Origin: Carya illinoinensis
Lineage: Eukaryota > Streptophyta > Magnoliopsida > Fagales > Juglandaceae
DNA length: 64,000 nt
Direction: 5' to 3'
NCBI RefSeq assembly: GCF_018687715.1
Contig: NC_056766.1
Coordinates: forward strand, 7,840,501-7,904,500
Shown here: positions 47,140 through 58,104 of the stretch, in pieces
Position numbering within the stretch: position 1 is the stretch's first letter
Layout: every line of letters starts with the position of its first letter
Translations under genes and position numbers: made by a program
The notes under the pieces: model-generated
What the model was told of the DNA's origin: nothing
The model's database searches: none
Seen by the model: the letters and a program-made list of their open reading frames with translations, nothing else

Positions 47140-47426
47140 CACCAAAGCCGAATGCCTCCACTTGCCCTTGGTGAACAAAGAAGGAAACAACTTGTTTAAG
47201 TGTTTCTCTCCTCACCCATTAAGTATGGTCGAGTCCATCTTCTGCTTAACCACAAAGCTGAGTGTCTCCATTCACCCTTGGCAAGCAAAGGAGGAAACAA
47301 CTTGTTTAAGTGTTTCCCTCTCCATCCATTAAGCTTGGTTGAGCTCATCTTCCAACTAAGCGCCAAAGCGGGTGCCTCCACTCACCCTTGGCGAATAAAA
47401 AAGAAAACAACTTGTTTAAGTATTTC
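47140..47426. repeat. 110 bp tandem repeat, second duplicate copy (split)
   Basis: Three units paralogous to 8140..8400, interrupted in the CTTGTTTAAGTGTTTC phrase by the solo LTR. It continues from 49674. Confidence 0.8.
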
Positions 47427-49673
47427 TATGATACCTCATTTTTACGTGTATTTTTATTAAATGAATATTTTAATTTAATTAAAATATTTGTTCTTTTATT
47501 TTAAATTTATCAAATTTTAATTGGATTTATTTAGTTGTGAAATTTATTTGAATGTGCTTTCTTATTCTTAATTATTGTTTTGTGTTTAAATTACTCTTTA
47601 ATTTAATTTAATTTATTTTTGGATTTAAAATTTTATTGTTAGTTTTTACTAGTTATTTATTATATTTTAGTAAGGTAATGTGTTTAAATTATTTTATTCA
47701 ATTTATAACTTTAAAAATTGTTTTCGTTTGATCAGTTTTTGGACTCTAGATGTGAGGATTGGACCTCATTTCTTTTCCTTATCTTTTTTTTCCTTTTTAT
47801 TTTTCTTATTTCTCTTTCTTTTCCTTTTTCTTTTCTTTCTCGCCATTTTCTACCTCGGTCCCTCTCTCCCCGCGCAACACCCTCTCTCTCTTCCCTCCCG
47901 CTCGTTTCATTCGTCTGCCCCCAGTACCGCCGCCGTGCCACCATGCACTACACTGCCCCCACCACCCTCTTCCCCCCACCTGCTGGCTGACCTCTCCATC
48001 AAATTTCAACCTCAACCAAGCCACCGTTAAGCTGCATGCTCCCCACCAAGTAGCAGCCCAAAATCATCCTCGCACCGCCGTAGCGCAACCACTGGCCACC
48101 ACTTCCACTAGTTCATCACCGACCTCTAGCTGACCTAACTAGCCTATTTCCAGCTCCGATTTGTTGCCGGAACAACTAACATGAGCTCAACTCCGTTTTG
48201 GCCTTTCTTTCACTTCCACTGCCGTTTTCTCCGCCACCTATAGTCAACCATCACTTCCACTAGTTTCATAAATACCTCTAAGTCATTCTATATCAATCTC
48301 AAGTCTTGGTTTATCTCCATTCAAAAGTGGGTATTTTATAACCCACGGTCACATTGTATTTTACACTGTTACGTTATTTTTTCGTCACCTTTTGCAGCCC
48401 ATTGATCCTTCAAAAAATATTATATCGCATTGTAAGTATTTTCCAAACTTCCTTTTAGATTTAAATACATTTTAGCTTTAACAATAAATTGTGATTAGTT
48501 TGTTATGCCGGACTGAGTCTGAGGAGTTCGGGGGTTGGATGGATTAGAGGATGAAGTTTTTTGTTTGTATGCTTGTTGATGTTGAGATTTGTTGGATATT
48601 TTATATTTTGATATGTGCATTGCATGGAGCATGCATTATCATGTTTGTAAAAAGGAAAATTGGATTTTTTTCACATAATGGCATACATGTACATGTGTTG
48701 AATATTGAAAACTGGGTTTTCTTATGTAAATGGATTTTTGGGTGGGTGTATATCATGACCCTAAGCTGAGATTATTTATTATCTCAGTGGAGCTCTTCTG
48801 GTCACTTGGGAGCACAACATACTGAGTGACGTCCCCTAACTTGTCACTGGGTGACAACGGGAGCAGACGGGATGGTAACGCTCTCGTACCAACTCTGTGG
48901 CCCCTCTGCTGGTGGGGGGCTAGAGGGTGCTTGGCTACGTACGTGCTGAGCATGAAACTGAACATCGCTTGTTATGAAGTCACACGCATGATCGTTACCC
49001 ATGGTGTGATGAAAGGAGCCAGGGTATGCGGATGACTCCTAGGGAGGTCATGGTGCATTCGGTTAATGGAAATGGATCTTGAGTTGAGACTTGGATTTTT
49101 TGGCCATTTTCTGGAAAAATGGAAGGAAAAGTTTTAAAGGAAATTTTTGGGCCAAATGTGATTTTTGGCGTGAGTTTGAAAAAAATTGTTTTTGGGCCAA
49201 TGTGATTTTTGGCATGAGTTGGAAAATAATTATTTTTGAAAAAGATTATTTTTGGATCTCATGCATATGACATCTTGTTCATGCATATTGTTGAGTTTTA
49301 ATATATATTTTTATTTTGTGGATGTTTTGATTATTACTTATCTGCAGTACCGTCTTGGGTACCGTTGGATGAGTGATCGTGGATCACTCGTAGATTGTGA
49401 TATATTTCCTACTTTTGTTTATTGTTTTGATTTGTATTATATTTATGTTAGTTAATTGTAATATTTTTGATATGCGTGTTTTAAGCTAGTTTGTATTTAA
49501 ACAAAATTTTGGTACTTAGTTGAAAGACTTTTATTACCTGTTGCGTTACTTTTGTGTACACGTGTTACATGTACACACAATTGGTACTAGGCGATGAGAT
49601 GCATAACCCGTGTTGTCATCATTCCAACGCCTCGATTTCTGCATGTCCGTACGTGGGAGTTGGGGGCATCATA
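47427..49673 (+). mobile_element. Solo LTR (2.25 kb), diverged member of the TGTGATATT family
   Basis: Starts TATGATACCTC and ends GGGGGCATCATA, both mutated from the TGTGA/TCACA consensus. ATTTC at 47422..47426 and GTTTC at 49674..49678 are the target duplication with one change. The uninterrupted site is seen at 8412..8440. Its last third differs from the LTRs at 34328 and 39343 (it has GGATGAGTGATCGTGGATCA in place of the acidic frame), so it is a distinct subfamily. It is absent from the first duplicate copy. Confidence 0.85.
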
Positions 49674-52650
49674 GTTTCCCTTCTCTCCCACTAAGTGCGA
49701 TCGAGTTTGTCTTCCACCTAAACATTAAAGTTGGTGTCTTCACCTACTCCTAGCAAACGAAGGAGAAAACCATTAAGTACAGTTGAGCCTATCTCCCACC
49801 TAATCAAGCTGAGTGTCCAGCCACACTCACTGTACGAAACAAACTGACCAAACAATAGGCCGAGTAAACTAAGCAAAACAACAGCCCACGCACTCTCAAA
49901 GCTTAAACACTTCGCATAAGCGTAACAAACAAACCAAGATAGAAAAATAATTGACAATAATCAATCATTAAACATGATCCAAAATGTCATAATTAGTCAA
50001 AATTGTTTAAGCCTTGTTACAAACTATAGGGAAAGAAAGGAAAGAGTAAGGGATTACGACAAGCTCAAGGCACCAGACATGGTGTCTTTACCCAATGAGT
50101 CAAAAACTTGATAGGCGGCGTGGTCAACCTTAATGGACTTCAAATTCAATGTCCACAAGTCAACACTAGGGTGGTCTAGCATATAATCCCTCAGCTTTGT
50201 GAGGTCGAGCTTAAGCCCAAGTCCTAGGCCCTATTGCGAATTTTATAGGCAGCTACCAATTAAGGGGAAAGGTGGATAAGTTCCTCCCTGTAGACCCCCA
50301 ACTTAACTACCTTTAGCTTAGAGGCAGCTAGTTTCTGCTTGTGACTTTCAGAAACCTCATTCAACTACATGAAATGTTGGTTGTGCTACTTATGATCCTA
50401 GCTCACCATCTCAAGTTAGGCCTCAACATGAACTTTCTTGCCTTGAGCAATGTTGAATTAAATGGGTAGTTCTCGGTGACCCTCCTTAGACCAAGTCACA
50501 TGGGTGGCAAGTTCAAAACTGTGCTACTAAGCCTCCTTCAAGTGACAAAGGTGATCACAAAGTGTTTCATGCTCTTCCTCCATGATCTTCGCCTCAAAAT
50601 AACATTACTTCACCTCCCTCTATGATTTCTCCAAATGATGTTGGAAATTGTTCATCATTTTCTGGAGAAAAGAGACATGATCCTCTAGGGAATGGGAATA
50701 CAACTCCAACCGGGATAGGTTCCACACCAACTCATCCCCTCCTCTTGGGCCATCTAGACAGCATGATGAGTGCTCTCCATATACAAATGCATTGAATAGT
50801 TATCCTTTTCCAAGTTGATCTTGCGATCAACTATCCAAGTTGCAAGATGGTCAACTCCTTGGAGAACAAACCAAATCACATTCGGGAAGCATGAAAATTG
50901 AAAACATATACTCAAAATAAAAACTTGTTGGGGGTCAAAAAGTGTTGGAGCTTACTTGTCATGGCACGAAGAGACTTGTCCCTATGATCATTAGCTCGTA
51001 GTGTAAGGCACGCAGATTGAGATCCTCAGGAACTAGGCAACCTTGAGAAGTTAAAAATTCCCTCGGAAAAAGGCCTAAGGCTACCCATTTTGCCAAAACC
51101 CTATAATGATGAGGGAATCAGAATAGGGTTGAGCAAAAAGAGGCCGAAGCTGCAAAGGCACTCTCCCCTAGTTGCTTGACCGAGTCCAAAGGATGATCGC
51201 CAGTTGAAAAATTGCTCGAAGATGTAGAGGAAGAAACATCACCCCTCATGGACGAGGTGCTGAAGGGTGACAAAGGGATGAATACATGACGTCCTCCAAA
51301 ATCTTCCCTCAAAGGGTTGTGATGAAGGGATTTCTGGAGTTACGCCGCTAGAAACAATAGAGGGAATAGATGACAAAGAAGAACCACCCTCCGACCCAAG
51401 CACCGCCTCTCCATAGGCCCTAAAGGCGGCAACGCCTCCACTAAGTGTCAAGGGAGTAGCTTCCAAAAATGTATAATGAAGAACCACATCAATATCTTCC
51501 TCATCCTAACAAGGAGTCCCATCTTGATTTTTAATATATATTTTTATCTTGTGGGTGTTTGGATTGTTACTTACCTGCAGTACCGTCTTGGGTACCATCG
51601 GATGAGTGATTGGAGATCACTCATGGATTGTGATTTATTTCCAGTTTTGTTTATTGTTTTTATTTGTATTATATTTATGTTGGTTAATTGTAACATTTTT
51701 GATACGCTTATTTTTAAGCAAACTTGTATTAAAACAAATTCTGGTATTTAGTCGACTGACTTTTATTATCCGTTACGATCTTTTAATGTACACGTGTTGC
51801 ATGTACACACACTTGATACTTGGTGATGTGATGCGTGACCCGTGTTGTCATCATCCTGATGCCTCAATTTCCACTTGTCTGTACATGGAAATTGGGGGCG
51901 TCACAATTTCCATCTAAATTTTTAACACCGTGGGTATAGAGGAACTCCTCAACCTATAAGATCAGAGTATTCCTCCCAAATGGCTTCCAAAACCTATTGT
52001 CACCTACACACCATGCCATTAAGATCCTTCAGACATTAGGAAGAAGCTAAAAGGGAGTTGATTCCAAAAAGTTGAGCACATCATGGACAGGATGATAGAA
52101 TGGCAAACGGAGCCCCATCAAGAACATGGTCGAGGACGAAGCCACTTGGGCGGCAAAGCCCTTAGGGTCAACCATCCCGCAGAGAGACTCCAACAAATCC
52201 AATGCAACAAATCGGTTTTTCACAAAGTCCAAGTCAACACGAGATGTAGTAGCCGACCACTTGTATCCTTCAAAGTCAATGGAACGGTGCGAACTAGTTC
52301 CCCCAAATGATTGGATGAATCGCATAGTCAGGAAGACTGAGAACTATGGATGCCAAAGTAGGAAACCTTGCGGAAAGCCATTGAAAGGGAAGAGCTTGGA
52401 GAGAAAAGAAAAGTAGGTCGAAGAAGAAAGGGATTAAGAAGAGTACAGTAGTAGAGAGCAAGTTAGTGTTTGAGAAGGAATGGAATGCCAAATGATGGCG
52501 AGGGAAAAATGGGGTTTAACGGACAAGGCATCGTTTGAATATCCCCCAATTAAGAAGAGAGACGTGTTGAGAACGAAAACAAGACAAGAGAGATGAATAG
52601 ATTCCTCAATCTGCACTACATGAAGAGATGCAAAAGTGGAATGATGCACG
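49674..52650 (-). pseudogene. Decayed plant gypsy-type gag-like ORF, copy 2
   Basis: Paralogue of 8480..11690. The N-terminal segment at 52047..52325 (minus) is better preserved here, with GLRLPFYHPVHDVLNFLE. About 670 bp of the body (matching 10333..11005) is missing and replaced by an LTR fragment at 51528..51905. The coiled-coil part (about 50300..50700) has the same stops. No product expected. Confidence 0.5.
51528..51905 (+). mobile_element. LTR 3'-end fragment replacing part of the gag-like ORF
   Basis: This 378-bp segment matches the last part of the solo LTR at 47427..49673 (shared TTTTAATATATATTTTTAT and GTACCGTCTTGGGTACC) and ends GGGGGCGTCACA. No target duplication is visible. The flanks match 10332 and 11006 of the other copy, so an insertion here was followed by a deletion of its left side together with host sequence. 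Confidence 0.8.
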
Positions 52651-52870
52651 CCTCATACATGGTAATATTTGTCAATAAACGGTTGCAAGTGGAAGAAAAT
52701 CTAGAATAACTAAGTAACATAAGGAAAAAAAAAAATCAACTATTTTCATCTCATGTTATTCTCCAGACATTCCCTAATCTTTATAAAAAACAAGAAATGT
52801 ATTTCATAGCACTAAACAACACATACATTGCATAGGCAACACATATTTCTTTAGGATGCTATATATATAT

Positions 52871-53050
52871 GAGTAATATTATACAGCACACTCTCATATC
52901 ACTTGTATCTTATTAAATAAGATGTGACACATTTATCACTATTGAATGATAAAGAATCATCCAAAAAAAAATATTCAATAATGATAAATATCTCATATCT
53001 TATTTGACGGGATGAAACTGGGACAGTAAGTCTTGCATATATTGTTTTCC
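52871..53050. mobile_element. MITE-like element beside P450-3
   Basis: Paralogue of 11958..12135, with the same inverted arrangement and the same position just past the P450 stop codon. Confidence 0.6.
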
Positions 53051-53067
53051 ATTTATTATATATTGGT

Positions 53068-55518
53068 TCAAAGTTGAGAAAGAAGGTTGACCATGGCTGG
53101 ACGTGCTTGACAAATAGCATGCAATGGTCGAGCCTTGGTCAAGGTCAACCCAACCACTTCACTCATGTCTACCATTCCCTCATCAATCCTCTGCCACTCG
53201 AAGCACTGTATCAGTGAACCCAAAGCAAAACCAACCATCCTAATGGCCAAACCTTCTCCGGGACAGCTCCTCCTCCCTGTCCCAAAAGGCATGAACCTAA
53301 ACTTAAACTCATCTTTCATCCCTCCAAAACCTTCAAACCTCTCCGGCTTGAAATTCGTGGGGTCCTCCCAAATTGTCGGGTCATTTTGCATTCCCCACAA
53401 ATTCACAAGTAGTGTAGTGCCACCAGGGACCTGGAAACCACCCACTTGGCAATCCTCCGACGACTCGTGCGGCACAAGTAATGGCCCTGCTGGATACATG
53501 CGCAGCGTTTCGTTTATAATGCAATGAAGATATGGAAGCTCAGCCAAATCTGGTTGATCAAGCAGGCGATCAAGTCCCACATGATTGTCGATTTCTACTT
53601 GCGCCTTCTTCAGAACATCTGGGTTGTTGAGCAAAAGTGACATTGCCCACTCCATGGTGCCGGCCGAAGTGTCGGTTCCGGCTGACAAAAGCTCCTGTAC
53701 ATGTACATATTTCAAGTCCAATTATTCTGTGCTTATGTGTGTGATGATGGCACTTTTTTGTTAGTGATAATATTGCGCGGCGTAGATAAATATCTTTTCA
53801 TGAAATATACAGTATCAATTTATACGAAATATAGGAAAAATATTGTTGCAAACACAATTGTGTACTAATCTGTACATTAATATGATGTGATTGGTCAAAA
53901 AGTAAATTTTATTAAAAAAAATATTGATTTAAATTTTAAGTATGAATAAATCAATATTTATATACAGATTAATACATGATTGTGCTTGTATATAATAAAA
54001 CTTCAGAATATAATGATCAAATGTTCCACACACACAAAACTAAATGAATATATCTCTTCCAGGAAAGAAAATAGACACCAATGTATACATTTAAACCGAG
54101 ATATTTTGTGGTATGGAACTTGTATTATTACGTTTTGTCATCTTATAGATGGTAACAGTCTTGACTTATACATGATCACATATATTTCTTCTATATTGAT
54201 AGTACTCAAATCGCGGGATAACATGTGAAAAACAACCGTTTGTCCAGTTGTCTGAACTGTTAATTTTCTCCTATTTTATTTCCTTTGAAGTCCCAAGAAA
54301 GTTCAGTTGTCAGATGCTTATCTTTTATGTTTTCGTGACATTTGTTACTGTAGAAATTAAATAAATTAGTGATCTAAATGACTAGATTTGCCGTAGTTAT
54401 AAAATTGTCGTTTTAAATTTAAAATTATCATCTCATTATTATTATTTTTTTAAATTATTATATAAAATATAATAAATAATTTAATATTTTTAAATTCAGA
54501 TTCTAAATTCTAAACTCAAAATTTTTCAGTAACCAAACCGAACATAGTGTTTTGGACTAAAAAATCCCGTTAATGTCAAGTATATTGCCTTCTCAATACT
54601 TACCAGCATGATGCCTTTGATAATCTCGTCCTTGTAGTATTCAGGTTCCGATTCTTGCAGATCCAACAGAACTCCAATCATGGTCTTCTTCTTTTTCTTA
54701 CCCTTTTCTGCATCTGCATCACATCCCATTCTTCTATGCTCCTCTATCAAGCTCTGCATGAATCTGTCTCTCTTTTCCTTCAATACAATCAAACTCTTCT
54801 CGATCCCACTAATCCCAAACCAGCTCAACATCGGCAAAAAATCTGCGACATTTGTCACAGATCCCAACCGAAATGTTTCAGACACAATATCCCGAAACTT
54901 GCAGACTTGATCTTCTTCTGCTTCCGCCGTGCTACCCCCGTAATACCGCTTCCCAGAAATCATCCTCATCATGACGTTAAGCGTCAGCTCAAAGAAGGCT
55001 GATTTCAGATCATGGACTTGAGTCTGGTTTTGATTCTTATTATTAGTAGGCAAGAGCCGGCGAAGGAGCGAACGAACCTCATCGGTGCGTATATGGGAGA
55101 GCGTTTGGAGGCGGTGGGAAGAGAGAAGTTCGAGGGAAGAGATACGGCGGAGGTTTCGCCAGTGATCGCCATAGGAGGCCGATCCAAGGGAGGTGAAGTT
55201 GTAGCCGAGGTGTTTCCCGGCCAGCAGGCGAGGGCGGTTGGCAAAGATGATGTCTTTGGTGGCGAGGCATTCCTCGGCCGCGCACGGGGAAGAGACGACA
55301 AGGACTGGTCGAGAGCCAAAGCTGAGATAAATTATGGGACCGTACCGGTTTGATAACCTGGTTAGAGTGCGGTGGAGGGGTTTCTTTAGGAGGTAGAGAT
55401 GGCCAACAATGGGGAGGGTGGGGAAAGGGCTTGGTGGGAGGTTTTGGGTCTTGGAAAGCAAGTGCTTGGCTATGACATAAAAGGCTACGAGGAGAAGAAC
55501 TTGGCAGAAGATTATCAT
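53068..55518 (-). CDS. P450-3: CYP81-like cytochrome P450, intact, two exons
   Basis: Exon 1 is 54604..55518 and exon 2 is 53068..53694, again 513 residues with a phase-0 GTAAGT...CAG intron. All P450 landmarks are present: N-terminal anchor, LPPSPFPTLPIVGH, HWRNLRR, AGTDTS, ETLR, PERF and heme loop FGTGRRSCPG. It differs from P450-1 at about 20 positions. These include LAWASYGD to LGSASYGD just before the C-helix, FGSGRRGC to FGTGRRSC next to the heme cysteine, and EPDMAELPYLRC to QPDLAELPYLHC. ER-bound monooxygenase; the substrate is not deducible. Its intron (53695..54603) carries a MITE absent from P450-1, and the TATA element found upstream of P450-1 is not conserved. Both differences could affect expression. 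Confidence 0.93.
53834..54005. mobile_element. MITE in the P450-3 intron
   Basis: A 172-bp insertion relative to the P450-1 intron. The ends are inverted copies: CAAACACAATTGTGTACTAA near the left and the reverse complement of TTAATACATGATTGTGCTTG near the right. GAAATATA (53826..53833) and GAATATA (54006..54012) look like a 7-8 bp target duplication, which would fit a hAT-type MITE. The empty site in P450-1 is near 12918. Confidence 0.75.
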
Positions 55519-55619
55519 GGTGATGAAGGATATAGATTGGGTTGATGGATATGAAGGCTAGTACGTGTTGTGTGGTGAGGAATGAAGAAAAATAGGTAAG
55601 ATATCTATATCTTGACTTC

Positions 55620-56510
55620 ATAATTTTATTAAAGCTTTAGATGCCCTCAGTTAACACCTTCCCTGTATAAATTTTTCAATGCCAAGTCAACGGATAGGAG
55701 TATGGAGTTATGCTTACATTACTTAAATCAAAACAAGCAGCGAGAAAAGTGCTGTTTTGATATTGGGTTAAAATAAAATGAATTAACGTGAAAGTTAAAT
55801 AAAATATTATTATAATATTATTAAAATATTATTAAATATGGGGTTACAAAAGTCCCTAATCAATATTTCAAAAAAGTCCTATACTAAACTTTACAATATT
55901 TAAGCAATAACTATTTACAAAAAAACAGATCATATAATACCAAAAGTAAAACTTCTATTTCCACCTAAAGCAGCTTGGCAAACCAGATTTATCAGTAACA
56001 AAGGAGTTCTTCTACGGACAGTTGGCCAACATAATCTTGCTGCAATCGGCTAATGTGGCACAATATCACGTCATCCGATTTAATTATTAAGAACAAAAGA
56101 AAACACTTGGGCTTTTACCTTCTTTGCTCAACCAGTATCCATCGATGTAAAGACCATAACCAATATGAACACAAGCCATTCTCAAATGAACTTATTTCTT
56201 AAAGCTTCCCTTATTCAAACAAAAAGCTCGAAATCAGAAAACCAAACCCAAAAAACCCAACCCACCATTACCATAAACGGAAGACAGTGGCGATATTTGT
56301 TAGCCTTTACACTCACAAACAAAAACTCAGCTACTAGTAGATAAAGTTAAAAGAAACGAACGACCCAGATGTTAGTATAACTTGACCACAAATTCTATGA
56401 GTATATTGTTGGTCTCTACTAGCACTGCTCTGCTCGTCCCCTGTGCTTCCCATGCCATTATCTCCTAGTCAACTTGTCATTTTCTCTCACATGCACACAT
56501 AAAAATGGCA
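55620..56510. other. P450-3 upstream flank
   Basis: Non-coding. It aligns with 17521..18400 of the first copy, whereas the DNA between P450-1 and 17520 is missing here. No TATA box comparable to P450-1 was found at the expected distance. Confidence 0.6.
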
Positions 56511-56519
56511 CTTGGGCTT

Positions 56520-56976
56520 CTGCAAGGGCTCTTGGTCGAAGATGAAAAATCGAAGAGTGGAGATTTCCTGAGGTTTGGTAAGTTGTGGAAGGAGAGAAAG
56601 CAAGCGTTGTTGCAAAAGATTCAAGGAAAGCTCGGCGTTTTGTAGATTGATTTTCGTTTCTTAACAGCTGTAACTAGGTCTTGGGTGAGGGCCCTTTGAC
56701 CTGTTAGCGTCTATTAGCAATCTCGTTGTTGAGAAGGAATGGTTTTCGGTCTTCTTCCAGTAGCTCGTGTAAGTGCTTTTGAGCCATGCGATGAGGAAGG
56801 AAGCTCGGGGGGGAGGAGAAAGGAAAAATGTAACGAGGGAGAAAGAAAACCCAGAGGTTGACGAATGCACCATTTTGTTTAAAATGAATGAAACTAATCG
56901 TTTCCATGTGGACACTGGTTGTGCGGCGCTTCCCCCATCCGACTACAACAAGAGTTTTTGGTAAAAAAGATTCCAT
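56520..56976 (-). pseudogene. Remnant of uncharacterised plant gene (MAQKHLHELL family), copy 2
   Basis: A minus-strand start at about 56787 gives MAQKHLHELLEEDRKPFLL. A frameshift and stop follow about 25 residues later. The upstream frame to 56976 is continuous here because Copia A is absent. As in copy 1, downstream coding traces are in other frames. Paralogue of 18400..18743 plus 24110..24245. Confidence 0.5.
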
Positions 56977-57184
56977 ACAGTTGTCAAGGTAGTGGTGAGG
57001 TGAAAAAAAAGAAAGACGAAGTAATACCTTGCTCCAAGCTTAGTTAAACCATTTTCCATTCTATTGCCTTTTCTTTATATATACTGAACATCAAAACTTA
57101 GAAATTTGTTAAAGTCAAGTATATCTTCCCAAAGATCCACATACCTGCAAGGAGGGCTCTTCTTACTTTTATACTAGTTAACTA

Positions 57185-57846
57185 TCAACAAAGAATCTGA
57201 TTTAATAATGAGGTCATAAAAACACAGCTGGTAGCATAAAGAGAGCCAGCTTTAACTACAGAAAGTTCTGCAAAAGTATTTGTACCAACCCCCAAATAAA
57301 TGGAAAAGCCATGTATGAAATGACCATAGTGATCATGAAGGATCCCACCACAACCATCAAATCTTGTTGCCCTGTGCGGGTCCATCAATATTGAGTTTTA
57401 TTCTACCAGTATGAGGATCTAACCAACAAACCAATCTGAGATTTGTGTTCTAGTCTTCTATAAAGGGATTCTCAAAATATTTAATGCAGAGATTGCACCA
57501 TATCTGAATATGCCCTTTAATGTTTTTAACATCAGATTAAGTTCTTGCAACCATTTCACAACTTTTTCAATAATGCATGAGGCATAATTTATCTCACCTT
57601 CATACTTGGCTAAATTTCTAGCTAACCACAATTCTTAGAGTATCAAAAGAGGAATTAATTGAGCTAGTAAATTACGCTGATTTGAACCATGAAAAACCGA
57701 CCATCAAGTGAGCAACTTATCTTTCAATCCCAAGGCTAAAAAGGCTGAGATGTCAAAAGTCTGGAAGAAATGAGACCATACAAATAGAGCAAGGGAACAA
57801 TCATTTAAAACATGTAAATTAGACTCAATAGCTTTATAGCCACAAC
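57185..57846 (-). pseudogene. LINE remnant copy 2, RNase H and zf-RVT part
   Basis: The minus frame at 57185..57388 has DGCGGILHDHYGHFIHGFS and an IYLGVGTNTFAELS stretch, an RNase H-like domain. The zf-RVT-like part (AIESNLHVLNDCSLALFVWS) is at about 57704..57846. It is cut by Copia C and resumes at 62312. Confidence 0.65.
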
Positions 57847-58104
57847 TGTTGGTATTTTTGGTACAGAGATGTGGTAAAAAGGTGAAAAAATAGAGGAGAA
57901 CTTCAACCAAAATACTTGTTGATTGATATTGATGTTCTGCCGATTACAGATGGAGAAGTACATTATATAAACAACATTGAAAATTACAGAGAACTAATAG
58001 TCATGTTGTCCCAAGATGCACAACAGCAGAGTTTGACTATAATAACAATAGACTAAAAATAGACTTTATTGAAAAAATTGCATCATAAACAGACGTTAGT
58101 TTCA
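57847..58104 (-). repeat. Copia C 3' LTR
   Basis: 258 bp with TG...CA ends. The RNase H frame stops inside it at 58102. Confidence 0.85.
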
